Shown here in pieces: positions 15,437-24,707 of a DNA stretch of 64,000 nt. The stretch's first letter is position 1, and each line of letters begins with the position of its first letter. The notes below the pieces were generated by a model, which did no database searches, was not told the DNA's origin, and was given only the letters and a program-made list of their open reading frames with translations. The stretch comes from Streptomyces kanamyceticus. Lineage in GTDB: Bacteria > Actinomycetota > Actinomycetes > Streptomycetales > Streptomycetaceae. The translations under genes were made by a program, and so were the position numbers. Where the stretch lies: NCBI RefSeq assembly GCF_008704495.1, contig NZ_CP023699.1, positions 5,642,001-5,706,000 on the forward strand, written 5' to 3'.

Positions 15437-16120
15437 CTACCGGCGGGCCTCGCGGCCGCAGGCGTACGCCAACGGGGAGATGATCTCCTCCGCGTCCGGG
15501 AGCCAGCGGTTGGCGGCTGTGGGGCGGCAGGCCCACTGGACCGCGCCCGACGCGCCGAAGCGGGTCGGCGGCGCCGCCACGTACGCGCCCTCGCCGAGCG
15601 TCACCAGGTCGATCGCGGCAGGCGGCCAGCCCAGCTTGCGGACCAGGTCGGGGACCTTGACCAGGGCGCCGGGGAGTACGAAGAACTGCATGCGCCGGTC
15701 GGGCGTGCAGGTGACGGGCCCGAGCGTCAGCTCCATGCGCTCCATGCGGGCGAGCGCGAGGAACCCGGCGGTCTCGGGCACGTCGATCGCGTCGAAGGTA
15801 CGCCCGGTGGGCAGCAGGATCGACGCGGTGGGCTGCTTCTGCCACAGCCGCCTGGCCACCGTCGCGCTGCCGGTGGCCTGCGTCGCCCAGTCCTCGCGCG
15901 CCGGGTGTGCGCCGGGCGAGGCGCACGCGGTCTCCCCGCACGAGCACTGCTCGGCGCCCTCCGCGGACTCCAGCCAGGTGCCGGGGAACACGTCCCAGTG
16001 ACGCTCTTCCGCGTATCGCACGGCCGTGTCCAGCAGGGCTTCTCCGCGCTGCTTCGGGATCTGCGCGGCTGACGTGACTCCGATGGTCTCTTCCACGGAG
16101 TTCTCAACTCCCGCCGCCAC
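15437..16120 (-). CDS. Primase/polymerase-like (prim-pol N-terminal) protein
   Basis: Up to 227 residues. The core, ALLDTAVRYAEERHWDVFPGTWLE followed by C-x-C...C pattern ECSCGETACASPGAHPARED (cysteines about 60-68), matches the N-terminal part of actinobacterial bifunctional DNA primase/polymerase (AEP) proteins. It then has IDVPETAGFLALARMER and GEGAYVAAPPTRFG. It lacks the long helicase domain of plasmid prim-pols, so it may be a chromosomal stand-alone version with unknown activity. The start is uncertain: GTG 16120 is the longest frame and GTG 16096 (VEETIGVTSAAQIPKQRG) matches the usual N-terminus of relatives as I recall them. It is divergent from a TPR regulator. Confidence 0.75.
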   Translation of the reverse strand: MAAGVENSVEETIGVTSAAQIPKQRGEALLDTAVRYAEERHWDVFPGTWLESAEGAEQCSCGETACASPGAHPAREDWATQATGSATVARRLWQKQPTASILLPTGRTFDAIDVPETAGFLALARMERMELTLGPVTCTPDRRMQFFVLPGALVKVPDLVRKLGWPPAAIDLVTLGEGAYVAAPPTRFGASGAVQWACRPTAANRWLPDAEEIISPLAYACGREARR

Positions 16121-16380
16121 CTCGGGTTACGGGCGCACGCGAGGGCGGAGGAGGAGCATCGATCCTGCGAACGGGGCGCATGGGTGCACTGGTGGGGGCG
16201 CGCAGGGGAAATGGCTTCCATGCGCGGGTAGCCAGGTCAGGGGCAACCAGAGGACGCCCGGGTTCGTACTTATCGCCCGTTTGTGGCGCATCTTCCGTTT
16301 GCCCCAAGGGCATTGATCATCGAGAAGCGGTCCACGGTGGCCGTTCGGTTCGATGGTCCCGGTGCACACAGGGGGTACCC

Positions 16381-17769
16381 ATGGCCGCCAGGCCACTCGT
16401 CGCGCGGCAGCCCAACGAAAGGCTGCAGGCGCTCATTCAGGAAGCCGGCTGTTCCAATGCCGGACTGGCCCGCCGGGTCAACATGTGCGGCGCGGAGCAC
16501 GGTCTCGACCTGCGCTACGACAAGACATCGGTGGCCCGCTGGCTGCGCGGGCAGCAGCCGCGCGGGAGGGCGCCCGGCATCATCGCGGAGGCGCTAGGCC
16601 GCAAGCTCGGCCGCACCGTCACCATCGACGAGATCGGCATGGCGAACGGCAAGAACCTCGCATCCGGCGTGGGACTGCAGTTCTCGCCCACCGTTCTCGG
16701 CGCCATCGAGCAGGTCTGCGAGCTGTGGCGCAGCGACGTGGGCCGCAGGGACTTCCTCTCCGGCTCGTCCGTGGCCGCGTCCGCGCTCGTCGAGCCCAGC
16801 CGCGACTGGCTGATCTCCTCGCCGGACCCGCAGGTCGGACGCACGGCGGGGCCGCGCGTCGGGCTCTCGGACGTGGCGGCCGTCAAGGCGATGACGGAGG
16901 CGCTGACCCAGCTCGACCACCAGTTCGGCAGCGGTCATGTGCGTCCGGTCGTCGTCCACTACCTCAACTCCGTGGTCTCCGGTCTGCTCGCGGGCTCCTA
17001 CCGGGAAGCGGTCGGCCGTGAACTGTTCGCGGCCGTCGCACGGTTGACCGAGCTCGCCGGTTACATGGCCGTCGACACGGGCCAGCCGGGACTCGCCCAG
17101 CGCTACTACATCCAGGCACTGCGCCTGGCCCAGGCGGCCGGGGACAGGGGGTACGGCGGGTACGTGCTCGCCGCCTCGATGAGTCACCTCGCCGCCCAGC
17201 TCGGCAACCCGCGCGAGATCGCACAGCTGGCGCGCGCCGCCCAGGAGGGTACGCGCGGGCGGGTCACGCCCCGCGCGGAGGCGATGTTCTACGCCGCCGA
17301 GGCGCGCGGCCACGCGCTGCTCGGCGACGCGCGCGCGACCCAGGTGGTCGCGGGCCGTGCGGTCGAGGCGATGGACCGGGCGTCCGGCGAAGCGGGGTCC
17401 GGTGACGACCCGGTGTGGATCCGGCACTTCGACCACGCGTATCTGGCCGATGAAATGGCGCATTGCCACCGTGACCTGGGGCAGGCCGACGCGGCGGCCC
17501 GCAGCGCGCAGGAATCCCTCGAAGGCCACCCGGAGACCCGGGCACGGCGCCGCGCGATCGGCCTCGTGCTGCTCGCCACGGCGCAGGTGCAGCGGCGCGA
17601 GGTGGAACAGGCCTGCCACACGGGCCTGAAGGCCGTCGAACTCCTCGGCACGCTGCGGTCCAACCGCGGCGCGGAGTACCTCGACGACTTCCAGCAGCGT
17701 CTCGAGCCCTACCGGGAGGAGCCGGTGGTACGGGAGTTCGGGGCGCGCGTCGACCTCCAGGCGGCGTGA
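16381..17769 (+). CDS. TPR-containing regulator (NsdA-like)
   Basis: A 462-residue protein. The N-terminal 90 residues hold an atypical helix-turn-helix-like region (RLQALIQEAGCSNAGLARRVN, then VARWLRGQQPRGRAPGIIAEAL). A RRDFLSGSSVAASAL stretch follows near 122-136. The remainder is helical and TPR-like (LTELAGYMAVDTGQPGLAQRYYIQALRLA, about 225-450). Similar proteins in Streptomyces include the sporulation/antibiotic regulator NsdA; this may be one of its paralogues. ATG 16381 is preceded by AGGGGG at a good distance; an upstream in-frame ATG at 16180 would overlap the promoter region of the divergent gene. Its DNA targets are unknown. Confidence 0.75.
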   Translation: MAARPLVARQPNERLQALIQEAGCSNAGLARRVNMCGAEHGLDLRYDKTSVARWLRGQQPRGRAPGIIAEALGRKLGRTVTIDEIGMANGKNLASGVGLQFSPTVLGAIEQVCELWRSDVGRRDFLSGSSVAASALVEPSRDWLISSPDPQVGRTAGPRVGLSDVAAVKAMTEALTQLDHQFGSGHVRPVVVHYLNSVVSGLLAGSYREAVGRELFAAVARLTELAGYMAVDTGQPGLAQRYYIQALRLAQAAGDRGYGGYVLAASMSHLAAQLGNPREIAQLARAAQEGTRGRVTPRAEAMFYAAEARGHALLGDARATQVVAGRAVEAMDRASGEAGSGDDPVWIRHFDHAYLADEMAHCHRDLGQADAAARSAQESLEGHPETRARRRAIGLVLLATAQVQRREVEQACHTGLKAVELLGTLRSNRGAEYLDDFQQRLEPYREEPVVREFGARVDLQAA

Positions 17770-17928
17770 GGAACCGCCCGCGGCACCCATAGACAGCGTC
17801 GGGGAGTGAGGATGTGTTACTGCCGCCGCTGAGCGTGAGGCGGCGTTCTGAGCTGCGTGGCAGAGGGATGTGGCGACCCGGTAGCGTGACCCGACGGTTC
17901 CGTAGGTCCCCCATATGTAGGAGTCCCG

Positions 17929-19920
17929 GTGACGCAGCAGAGCGGTCAGGGCGCTGCTTCCTCCGATCCGCAGCAGCCCGCGGACCGGCCCGCCCACGAG
18001 GGCGTCGTGCTGCCCGCGGACGGCAGTGAACCGCTGCTGCCCGGCTCCGCGGGCCGCCACACCGCCCCGGCGGGCGGCAGCCCCTGGGGCCAGCCCTGGG
18101 GTCCCGAGACGGCGGGCCCGCCGCCCGGCCACGGCCAGGGCCAGGCCTGGGGCGCGCCCGCGCCCCAGCCGGGACAGGCGATGCCCCTCCCTCCGGAGGG
18201 CGCGGCTCCGCCCGCCGACCCGTACGCGCCGCAGCACGGCGGGTACGCCCCCGCGGGCAACGCGGACGCCTCGTACGGCGGCCAGCCTGCCCAGGGTTCG
18301 TACGGCTACCCGGCGCAGGCCGCCGGGCAGGGCTCGTACGGCGGGCATCCTGCCCAGGGCGCGTACCCGGCGCAGCCCGCGCACGGCGCGCACGCCGGTC
18401 AGCCGGAACAGGGCGCGCAGCCTCCTCAGCCCGCCCAGGGTTCGTACGGCTACCCGGCTCAGGCGGCCGGGCAGGATTCGTACGGTGGGCAGCCGGGCCA
18501 GGGTTCGTACGGCTACCCGGCCCAGGCCGCCGGGCAGGGCTCGTACGGCGGGCAGCCCGCCCAGGGGCCGTACGGCGGTCAGCCCGCCCAGGGTTCGTAC
18601 GGCTACCCGGCCCAGGCAGCGGGGCAGGAACCCTACGCCGCCCAGCCCCGGCACGGTGCCCACGCGGCGCCGCCCGCTCAGGGCGAACCCGGTCAGCCCG
18701 GCCAGCCCGGACACGGGAGACACGGCGGAGCCGGTCAGGAGCTGCCCCCCGTCGCGCAGGCGCATCAGCTGCCCGCCGCGGGAGCCTCGCAGAGCATGCC
18801 GCTGCCGCCCGTCGCCGCGCCCGGTGCCGGGTCGGACGCCGACGCGACGCAGTTCATCGCCCCCGTGCCCGCCGCCCCCGGTGGCGACGAGGGGGCCACG
18901 CAGTACATACCCCCGGTGGGACCCGGCGCCCTGCCGCCCGAGGCTTCCGCCGCCGATGCCACGCAGTTCCTGGGCCGCGCGAACACACCCGCCGCACCCG
19001 CACCCGGTGCCCCGGTGTCCGACAGCGACCCCACCCAGTTCATCGCGCCCGTCCCCAGCGGGAACGGGCCCCCGCCCGAGCCGGGCACCGCGCCCTACGG
19101 CATCCGCCCCGGCGCCCCCGGCGACCGGCAGCCGCCCGCCGAGTTCGACAGCCTCTTCCGCACCGAGGCGGCGGCCGAAGGCCCCGCCTCCACGCAGCAG
19201 ATGCCCCGCGTCCAGGTCCCGGAGCACCCCGCGCCCGCCCCCGCCCCCGAGCCGGGTGGCAGCGGCGGCAGGGGCGGCGGCCGCCGCGGCGGCACCGGCT
19301 CGAAGGTGCCGCTGATCGCGGCCGTCGGCATCGGCATCGCCGTGCTCGGCGTCGGAGCGGGCGCGCTGCTGAGCTCCGGCGGTGACGACGACGAGAAGAA
19401 GGACGACGGCAAGCCGGTCTCCGCGTCGGCCCCCGCCGACGACAAGCCCTCGCCGACCGCCGACCCGGCCAAGGAGCAGGCGGTCGCCCTCGACAAGCTC
19501 CTGGCCGACAGCAACAACAGCCGTGACTCGGTCATCGCCGCCGTACGCAACGTCGGCAAGTGCCAGAACCTCGGCCCGTCGGCCACCGACCTGCGCAACG
19601 CGGCCAAGCAGCGCAACGGCCTCGTCAGCAGGCTCGCCGGGCTGAAGGTCGACAAGCTCCCGGCCAACGACCAGCTGGTCAACTCGCTCAACAAGGCGTG
19701 GAAGGCGTCGGCGGCCGCCGACAACCACTACGCGGCGTGGGCGCAGCAGGTGGGGGGCAAGAAGGGCTGCAAGAAGGGCCACGCCCGCACCACCTCGCAG
19801 ACCGTGGCGGGCAACAAGCAGAGCAACGCGGCGACCACCGCCAAGGAGCAGGCCGCCAACCACTGGAACGCGATCGCCCGCAAGTACCAGCTGACCGAGC
19901 GGAACAAGACCCAGCTCTGA
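17929..19920 (+). CDS. Repeat-rich single-span membrane protein
   Basis: A 663-residue protein. The first 450 residues are low complexity (Pro, Gln, Gly, Ala, Tyr) with 4-5 copies of QGSYGYPAQAAGQ (about 115-240). Then come three motifs of the type DATQFIAP/GATQYIPP/DPTQFIAP (about 300-370), a form that in Streptomyces membrane proteins resembles phosphorylatable TQ(F/Y) sites. One transmembrane helix (about 460-481, VPLIAAVGIGIAVLGVGAGALL) follows, and an extracytoplasmic domain of about 180 residues ends the protein, with Cys in VGKCQNLG and GKKGCKKG. GTG 17929 is preceded by AGGAG at 5 bases. Function unknown. The DNA repeats may vary in copy number between strains. Confidence 0.75.
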   Translation: MTQQSGQGAASSDPQQPADRPAHEGVVLPADGSEPLLPGSAGRHTAPAGGSPWGQPWGPETAGPPPGHGQGQAWGAPAPQPGQAMPLPPEGAAPPADPYAPQHGGYAPAGNADASYGGQPAQGSYGYPAQAAGQGSYGGHPAQGAYPAQPAHGAHAGQPEQGAQPPQPAQGSYGYPAQAAGQDSYGGQPGQGSYGYPAQAAGQGSYGGQPAQGPYGGQPAQGSYGYPAQAAGQEPYAAQPRHGAHAAPPAQGEPGQPGQPGHGRHGGAGQELPPVAQAHQLPAAGASQSMPLPPVAAPGAGSDADATQFIAPVPAAPGGDEGATQYIPPVGPGALPPEASAADATQFLGRANTPAAPAPGAPVSDSDPTQFIAPVPSGNGPPPEPGTAPYGIRPGAPGDRQPPAEFDSLFRTEAAAEGPASTQQMPRVQVPEHPAPAPAPEPGGSGGRGGGRRGGTGSKVPLIAAVGIGIAVLGVGAGALLSSGGDDDEKKDDGKPVSASAPADDKPSPTADPAKEQAVALDKLLADSNNSRDSVIAAVRNVGKCQNLGPSATDLRNAAKQRNGLVSRLAGLKVDKLPANDQLVNSLNKAWKASAAADNHYAAWAQQVGGKKGCKKGHARTTSQTVAGNKQSNAATTAKEQAANHWNAIARKYQLTERNKTQL

Positions 19921-19970
19921 GGCGCCCGGCGGCGGGCCCTGCGGGGCTCGCCGCTACGCCGCCCCCGTGG

Positions 19971-21245
19971 CTACGCCGTCTGTTCCAGCGTCTTCTCCAC
20001 GTTCACGAACCCCTTGCGCGCCGGGACGAGCCGTCCGTCGCGCACCACCTGGAACGTGACGTCCGAGTTGATCAGGCGCGGGAACTCGCTGGCCGCGAGC
20101 ATGTCCTCGAAGCGCCAGCTCAGCGTGGGCGTGAGGCCCCCGGTCTCGACCTTGAGGCCGTCGTCGAGGGCGCGGCGCAGCGTGCTCGCCGAGACCTCGC
20201 CGCCGTCGAGCGACTCGACGACCCGCTTCAGGACGGTGTACGCGATCCAGGTCGTCTGCACGCCCGCGTCCGCCGGGTCGACCCGGTTGTCGCCGAACGC
20301 CTGCTCGCGGACGACCTCGCGCATCTGGGACCACCGGGGATCGCTGGAGGCGGGGTACCAGCCGGTGACGTACGCCCCTTCGTAGGGGCCCGTCGCGCCG
20401 CCGGCGCGGTCGACGAGGGACTGGTCGACGCTGCCGAGCACCGAGGAGGTCCGTACCGGCGGATAGTCGTCCTTGATGCGCCTGAACGAGTCGTAGAACG
20501 TGTCCGTGCGCGCCCCGAGCGTCGCCGTCACGCAGCCGTCGGCCGCGCCCGCGTGGCGCAGGGCCTGTTCGGCCTGGGGCGTGAGGTCGGTGCCGTCCTC
20601 GGGCGCGCGGATGTCCGCGACGGGCTTGTGGTGGCCGTCGGCGAGGCCCGCGTTGAGCAGCTTGGGCTGTTCGTCACCGGCCAGGGTGTCGGGGCGTACG
20701 AGGGAGACGCGGTCGCAGCGGGCGGCGAGCTGGCGGCCGTTGCCCGCGAGGAGCGCGGGCTCGCCGCCGTTGACGGGGTACGAGAGCGGGCTGCTGAACT
20801 CGTCCTCGGTGATCCCGTAGCCGCCGATGTAGGGGATGCCCGCGACCTCCAGCGGGGACAGGAAGGACCGGCCGTGCTGGCTGTAGGCGCCGACGACGGC
20901 CACCACGTTCTTGTCGACGGCCTCGCGCGCGCAGTCCGCGGCACCCGCCGAGTCGTTGTGGTCGTTGCAGGTGATGACCCGCAGCTCGCGTCCTTTGAGG
21001 CCGCCGTGGGCGTTGACCCAGCGTGCGTACGCCTGTGCCATCGCGGGGACGCCGGGCTTGTTGGTGGCCTTGGTCTTCTCGGGGGCCCAGGTCATGACGG
21101 TGATGGGGTCTTCCCTGGAACCCCCCGTGGTTCCAGGGATGACCCCGCACCCGGCTATCAGTGACGTACACGCCGCCGCCGCTGCCGCGGAGAGTGCCGC
21201 GGTTCGGGAGGGGCGGGGGAAGAAGGTGCGTCGCCTGCCGGTCAT
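19971..21245 (-). CDS. ABC substrate-binding lipoprotein (Leu/Ile/Val-binding type)
   Basis: A 424-residue secreted lipoprotein: an Arg-rich N-terminus, a hydrophobic core and the lipobox LIAGC with Cys33. The mature part has the type I periplasmic-binding fold seen in branched-chain amino acid receptors: MAQAYARWVNAHGGLKGRELRVITCNDHND, then VVAVVGAYSQHG and ASGIPYIGGYG-like strands, and ADGCVTATLG in the second lobe. Start at ATG 21245; the frame extends upstream to 21296 but would bury the signal peptide. No permease or ATPase genes lie nearby, so it may be a sensor or an orphan receptor. The ligand is unknown. Confidence 0.85.
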   Translation of the reverse strand: MTGRRRTFFPRPSRTAALSAAAAAACTSLIAGCGVIPGTTGGSREDPITVMTWAPEKTKATNKPGVPAMAQAYARWVNAHGGLKGRELRVITCNDHNDSAGAADCAREAVDKNVVAVVGAYSQHGRSFLSPLEVAGIPYIGGYGITEDEFSSPLSYPVNGGEPALLAGNGRQLAARCDRVSLVRPDTLAGDEQPKLLNAGLADGHHKPVADIRAPEDGTDLTPQAEQALRHAGAADGCVTATLGARTDTFYDSFRRIKDDYPPVRTSSVLGSVDQSLVDRAGGATGPYEGAYVTGWYPASSDPRWSQMREVVREQAFGDNRVDPADAGVQTTWIAYTVLKRVVESLDGGEVSASTLRRALDDGLKVETGGLTPTLSWRFEDMLAASEFPRLINSDVTFQVVRDGRLVPARKGFVNVEKTLEQTA

Positions 21246-21363
21246 GGGTATGCACGATTGCGGTGGCTTGCCAACCGTGGCGTGACGCGTTCTCAACGGA
21301 CAGTGACATCAAGGTGAACGTGTGGGGGCTGGTTCGAGTGCAGAGAGTGGGAACGTACGATCG

Positions 21364-21864
21364 ATGACCGTGCAAGGTTCGGATAAGTCTTCCCGTCGCG
21401 GCCGTCGCTCCAGCACCATGGGTGGCATGCCGACCAACGACATGCCGTGGTGGCGCTGGCGCAGCAACGTGCGCTCGGCGCTGCACATGCTCTCCGACCC
21501 CGAATTCCAGCGCGCGTGCTGGCTCGCGGGGCGTGAGGAGTACGGGGACGTGACCGATGCCGTGTACCGGCTCGTCGAGGACACCTGGCTGGACAACTGG
21601 TCCGCGGAGAAATACGTCGGGACGATCTTCCGGGATCCGCAGGAGGCGGCGCTCGTCGACACGGCCGTGCTGCGGGTCCTGCGGATCATGCACGAGGTCG
21701 GGCCCGACGCGATGGTCTCCGTCTACCTCGAGCACCCGGGGTGGCCGGAAGCGGTGCACGCGGCGCGCGAGGCGCATGTTCGCCTCGCGGCCGGCGACGG
21801 GGAGGATCCGGATGTGGAACCCCGGACCCTTGAGGTGCTGCGGATTCTGACGCGGTCCGCCTGA
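21364..21864 (+). CDS. Conserved hypothetical protein upstream of purU
   Basis: About 166 residues, starting near MTVQGSDKSSRRGRRSS; alternative starts are ATG 21418 and 21427. The core is acidic-helical with tryptophans (MPWWRWRSNVRSALHMLSDPEFQRACWLAGREEYGDVTDAVYRLVEDTWLDNW in outline, about residues 22-75) and ends in REAHVRLAAGD. No signal peptide, membrane segment or recognised domain is seen. It lies 42 bases before purU on the same strand, so the two may be co-transcribed. I do not recognise its function. Confidence 0.7.
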   Translation: MTVQGSDKSSRRGRRSSTMGGMPTNDMPWWRWRSNVRSALHMLSDPEFQRACWLAGREEYGDVTDAVYRLVEDTWLDNWSAEKYVGTIFRDPQEAALVDTAVLRVLRIMHEVGPDAMVSVYLEHPGWPEAVHAAREAHVRLAAGDGEDPDVEPRTLEVLRILTRSA

Positions 21865-21906
21865 GCGCGCTCCGAGCGCGCTCGCGCGTATGGGAACCTT
21901 GGGCGC

Positions 21907-22788
21907 ATGAACGAGCAGTCCGTCGCGCCCGCCGCACCCGCTGAGCAGTACGTCCTCACCCTCTCCTGCCCCGACAAGCAGGGCATCGTGCACGCCGTGT
22001 CGAGTTATCTCTTCATGACCGGATGCAACATCGAGGACAGCCAGCAGTTCGGCGATCACGACACCGGACTGTTCTTCATGCGGGTGCACTTCTCGGCCGA
22101 GGCGCCGGTGACCGTCGAGAAGCTGCGGGCCAGCTTCGCCGCGATCGGGGACTCCTTCCACATGGACTGGCAGCTCCACCGCGCCGAGGACCGGATGCGG
22201 ATCGTGCTGCTCGTCTCGAAGTTCGGACACTGCCTGAACGACCTGCTGTTCCGCTCCCGGATCGGCGCGCTGCCGGTGGACATCGCCGCGGTCGTCTCCA
22301 ACCACACGGACTTCGCCGAGCTCGTCGCCTCGTACGACATCCCCTTCCACCACCTTCCGGTGAACAAGGAGAACAAGCCGCAGGCCGAGGCGCGGCTCCT
22401 GGAGATCGTGCGCGAGGAGGACGTGGAGCTCGTCGTCCTCGCCCGCTACATGCAGGTGCTCTCGGACGACCTGTGCAAGGCGCTCAGCGGCCGGATCATC
22501 AACATCCACCACTCGTTCCTGCCGAGCTTCAAGGGCGCGAAGCCGTACCACCAGGCGCACGCGCGCGGTGTGAAGCTGATCGGTGCCACCGCGCACTACG
22601 TGACGGCCGACCTCGACGAGGGGCCGATCATCGAGCAGGAGGTCGAGCGGGTCGGCCACGACGTGACCCCCGACCAGCTGGTCGCGATCGGCCGCGACGT
22701 GGAGTGCCAGGCCCTGGCCCGCGCCGTGAAGTGGCACGCGGAGCACCGCATCCTGCTGAACGGGCGCCGGACCGTCGTCTTCGCTTAA
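21907..22788 (+). CDS. purU: Formyltetrahydrofolate deformylase
   Basis: The 293-residue protein has the PurU plan: an N-terminal ACT domain (about 15-95, LTLSCPDKQGIVHAVSSYLF) and a formyltransferase/hydrolase catalytic domain (about 95-290). Catalytic residues are visible: Asn and His in INIHHSFLPSFKGAKPYHQA and Asp in ADLDEGPIIEQE. RMRIVLLVSKFGHCLNDLL opens the catalytic part. PurU hydrolyses 10-formyl-THF to formate and THF, balancing one-carbon pools. Length and order are normal for the family. Confidence 0.95.
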   Translation: MNEQSVAPAAPAEQYVLTLSCPDKQGIVHAVSSYLFMTGCNIEDSQQFGDHDTGLFFMRVHFSAEAPVTVEKLRASFAAIGDSFHMDWQLHRAEDRMRIVLLVSKFGHCLNDLLFRSRIGALPVDIAAVVSNHTDFAELVASYDIPFHHLPVNKENKPQAEARLLEIVREEDVELVVLARYMQVLSDDLCKALSGRIINIHHSFLPSFKGAKPYHQAHARGVKLIGATAHYVTADLDEGPIIEQEVERVGHDVTPDQLVAIGRDVECQALARAVKWHAEHRILLNGRRTVVFA

Positions 22789-22800
22789 CCCCCCGCCGGG

Positions 22801-24135
22801 CTACATCCGGCTCAGCGAGGCCGCCGCGAACAGCACGTCGCGGATGGCCTCGCGGTCGCCGTCCTGACCGGCGGCCGCCTCCTCCGGTGAGACGTGGCCC
22901 GCGGCGAGGCGGCAGAACTCCACGCCGTCGAGCGCCACGTGCGCCACTTCCTCCTCGGCGGACGCGCTCGCGGCGGGGGAGTCGAGCGGGATGAACCATT
23001 CGCCGCCGCCGAGCCCCTCGATCTCCAGGCGCAGACTGCGGCCCGGCGCGCCCGCCGCCACCAGGCCGCGGGACGGGGCCGCGAGCCCCGAACGGCGCCG
23101 GTCGGCCAGCGTGCCGGGGAGCATCCGCGCGGCGAGGTCGATCATGCGGTGCAGATGGCGCGGCGCGGGCGGTGCGTACGGGTAGTCCACGGCGTCGGCG
23201 ATGTCGCCCGCGTGGATCCAGCACTCGAAGGCGCGGTCCACCATCGAGTCCCGCAGCGGCAGCTCGATCCTCTGGACCTCGTCGGATCCCGCGCCCGAGC
23301 CCGGGTCCGGTCCGGGCGCGGCCACCGTCCCGTACGGCACGGGGAGCGTTCCCGAGCCGCCGCCCGCGAACGACACCGTGCGGATCACCTCGTGGGTCTG
23401 CTCGCGCCAGGGGCCCCGCACCGCGCGCGTGGGCGGGAAGTACGAGGCGCGCCAGTACGCCTCGGTGCGGTGGGCCGGGTCGCGCGGGCCCTTGGTCTCC
23501 GGGCCCAGCGGGTCGTCAAGGCCGAGGGCGAGGCCGACCAGGCCGTCGACGGCGAGGAGGTGCGCGATGACTCCGGCCACGGTCGTCTTGCGGGTCACCG
23601 GGCCGTTCTCCTCGAACCAGCGCAGCCGCACCGGGGCGTGCCACTCCGAGTCGCCGATGTCCTGGAGGAGGGCGTCGAGCCGGGCGGTCTCCGCGTCGTA
23701 GGGCACGGCCCACTCGGGCACCGGGATGCGCGGCGGACGGCGGCCCAGGCAGCTCTCCAGGACCCGGGTGCGCAGACCGGGGTCGAGGTCGAGGCTCTCC
23801 TCGGGGTGCAGCAGGCCGACGGCGTCGCGCAGCCGCAGCGCCTCCTGCGCGCAGGGGCCGCAGTCGCCCAGGTGGTCATCGACGGCCGCGGACTCCGCCG
23901 CGGAGCACGCGGCGAGCGCCCAGGCGCCGAGCAGGGACTTCAGGACGCGGTGCTCCAGGACGAGCGGCTCCACGGGCTCCGGGGGCGAGGGGTCGGGCAG
24001 GGGCTCTCCGGTGTCCTCTATCGAGGAGCGCGGCATCGGTATGCGCGGCACGGCCGCGCCCCCTGGAGTGCCGGTGTTCGCGTCCTCGGGGCGGTCCGGA
24101 CCTTCGAACGGCTCGGGGGTGTCGGCGCCGCTCAC
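22801..24135 (-). CDS. Zinc-finger anti-sigma-like protein fused to MDMPI-like domain
   Basis: A 444-residue protein encoded with the sigma factor (GTGA overlap). After a Pro-rich N-terminus comes a short zinc-finger anti-sigma motif, H-x3-C-x2-C (DHLGDCGPCAQEALRLRDAV, about 86-105). The rest (about 140-440) resembles the mycothiol-dependent maleylpyruvate isomerase N-terminal/DinB-like fold: VRLRWFEENGP..TVAGVIAHLLAVDGLVGLALGL, and WIHAGDIADAVDYPYAPP. No transmembrane helix is seen, so this would be a cytosolic, thiol-linked anti-sigma factor. Redox sensing through the zinc site and a mycothiol-type domain is an attractive inference but is not shown by the sequence alone. Confidence 0.8.
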   Translation of the reverse strand: MSGADTPEPFEGPDRPEDANTGTPGGAAVPRIPMPRSSIEDTGEPLPDPSPPEPVEPLVLEHRVLKSLLGAWALAACSAAESAAVDDHLGDCGPCAQEALRLRDAVGLLHPEESLDLDPGLRTRVLESCLGRRPPRIPVPEWAVPYDAETARLDALLQDIGDSEWHAPVRLRWFEENGPVTRKTTVAGVIAHLLAVDGLVGLALGLDDPLGPETKGPRDPAHRTEAYWRASYFPPTRAVRGPWREQTHEVIRTVSFAGGGSGTLPVPYGTVAAPGPDPGSGAGSDEVQRIELPLRDSMVDRAFECWIHAGDIADAVDYPYAPPAPRHLHRMIDLAARMLPGTLADRRRSGLAAPSRGLVAAGAPGRSLRLEIEGLGGGEWFIPLDSPAASASAEEEVAHVALDGVEFCRLAAGHVSPEEAAAGQDGDREAIRDVLFAAASLSRM

Positions 24136-24707
24136 AGCGCCGTCCCGTATCCGGGCGAGGTGCCGGGGGACGTGTCGTTCGCCGTGGACAGGAGCTGCAG
24201 GCCGAGGCGGAGCCTGCGCCGGGCCTCGTCCTCGGTGACGCCGAGGTCGGCGGCGGCCTGGCGGTAGTCGCGCCGCTGGAAGTACGCGAGCTCCAGGGCG
24301 GCCCGCAGCGGGGTGGGCATGGCCGTGACGATGTAGTCGGCGCGGGCGGCCGCGGAGGCGCGGCGGACCTTGCGCTCCAGGTCTTCCTTGGTGCCCTCGC
24401 CGCCGCGGGCGAGGGCGGCCGACTCGGTCTGGCGGAGCCTGCGCACGGCCTGCTGGTGGGCGAGCGTGGCGATCCAGGAGCGCAGCGGGCCCTGCTTGGG
24501 GTCGTACGCGTCGGGGTTCTCCCAGACGTGCGCGAAGACCTCGCGGGTGATGCGGTCGGCGGCGCTCTCGTCGCCGAGGACGCGGTGGGCCAGGCCGTGC
24601 ACCAGCGAGGCGAAGCGGTCGTACAGCTCGCCGAGCGCGGCGGCTTCCCCGTGCGCGAGCCGCTGCTGCATCCTGCGGTCCCAGCGCCGCGGCGCGTCCT
24701 TCGGCAT
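24132..24707 (-). CDS. ECF-family RNA polymerase sigma factor
   Basis: A 191-residue sigma factor with region 2 at about 25-95 (ALGELYDRFASLVHGLAHRVLGDE, then REVFAHVWENPDAYDPKQGPLRSWIATLAHQQAVRRLR) and region 4 at about 130-180 (MPTPLRAALELAYFQRRDYRQAAADLGVTEDEARRRLR), quoted by landmark. ATG 24707 is preceded by AGGAGGGGG, which decides the start over an upstream ATG. It is co-transcribed with the zinc-finger protein that probably holds it inactive. Its target promoters cannot be read from this window. Confidence 0.9.
   Translation of the reverse strand: MPKDAPRRWDRRMQQRLAHGEAAALGELYDRFASLVHGLAHRVLGDESAADRITREVFAHVWENPDAYDPKQGPLRSWIATLAHQQAVRRLRQTESAALARGGEGTKEDLERKVRRASAAARADYIVTAMPTPLRAALELAYFQRRDYRQAAADLGVTEDEARRRLRLGLQLLSTANDTSPGTSPGYGTAL

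Noticed and set aside
16594..19863. 1089-codon open frame on the minus strand
   Set aside because: It is low-complexity Val/Arg/Gly text antisense to the TPR regulator and the repeat protein, and it spans an intergenic region.
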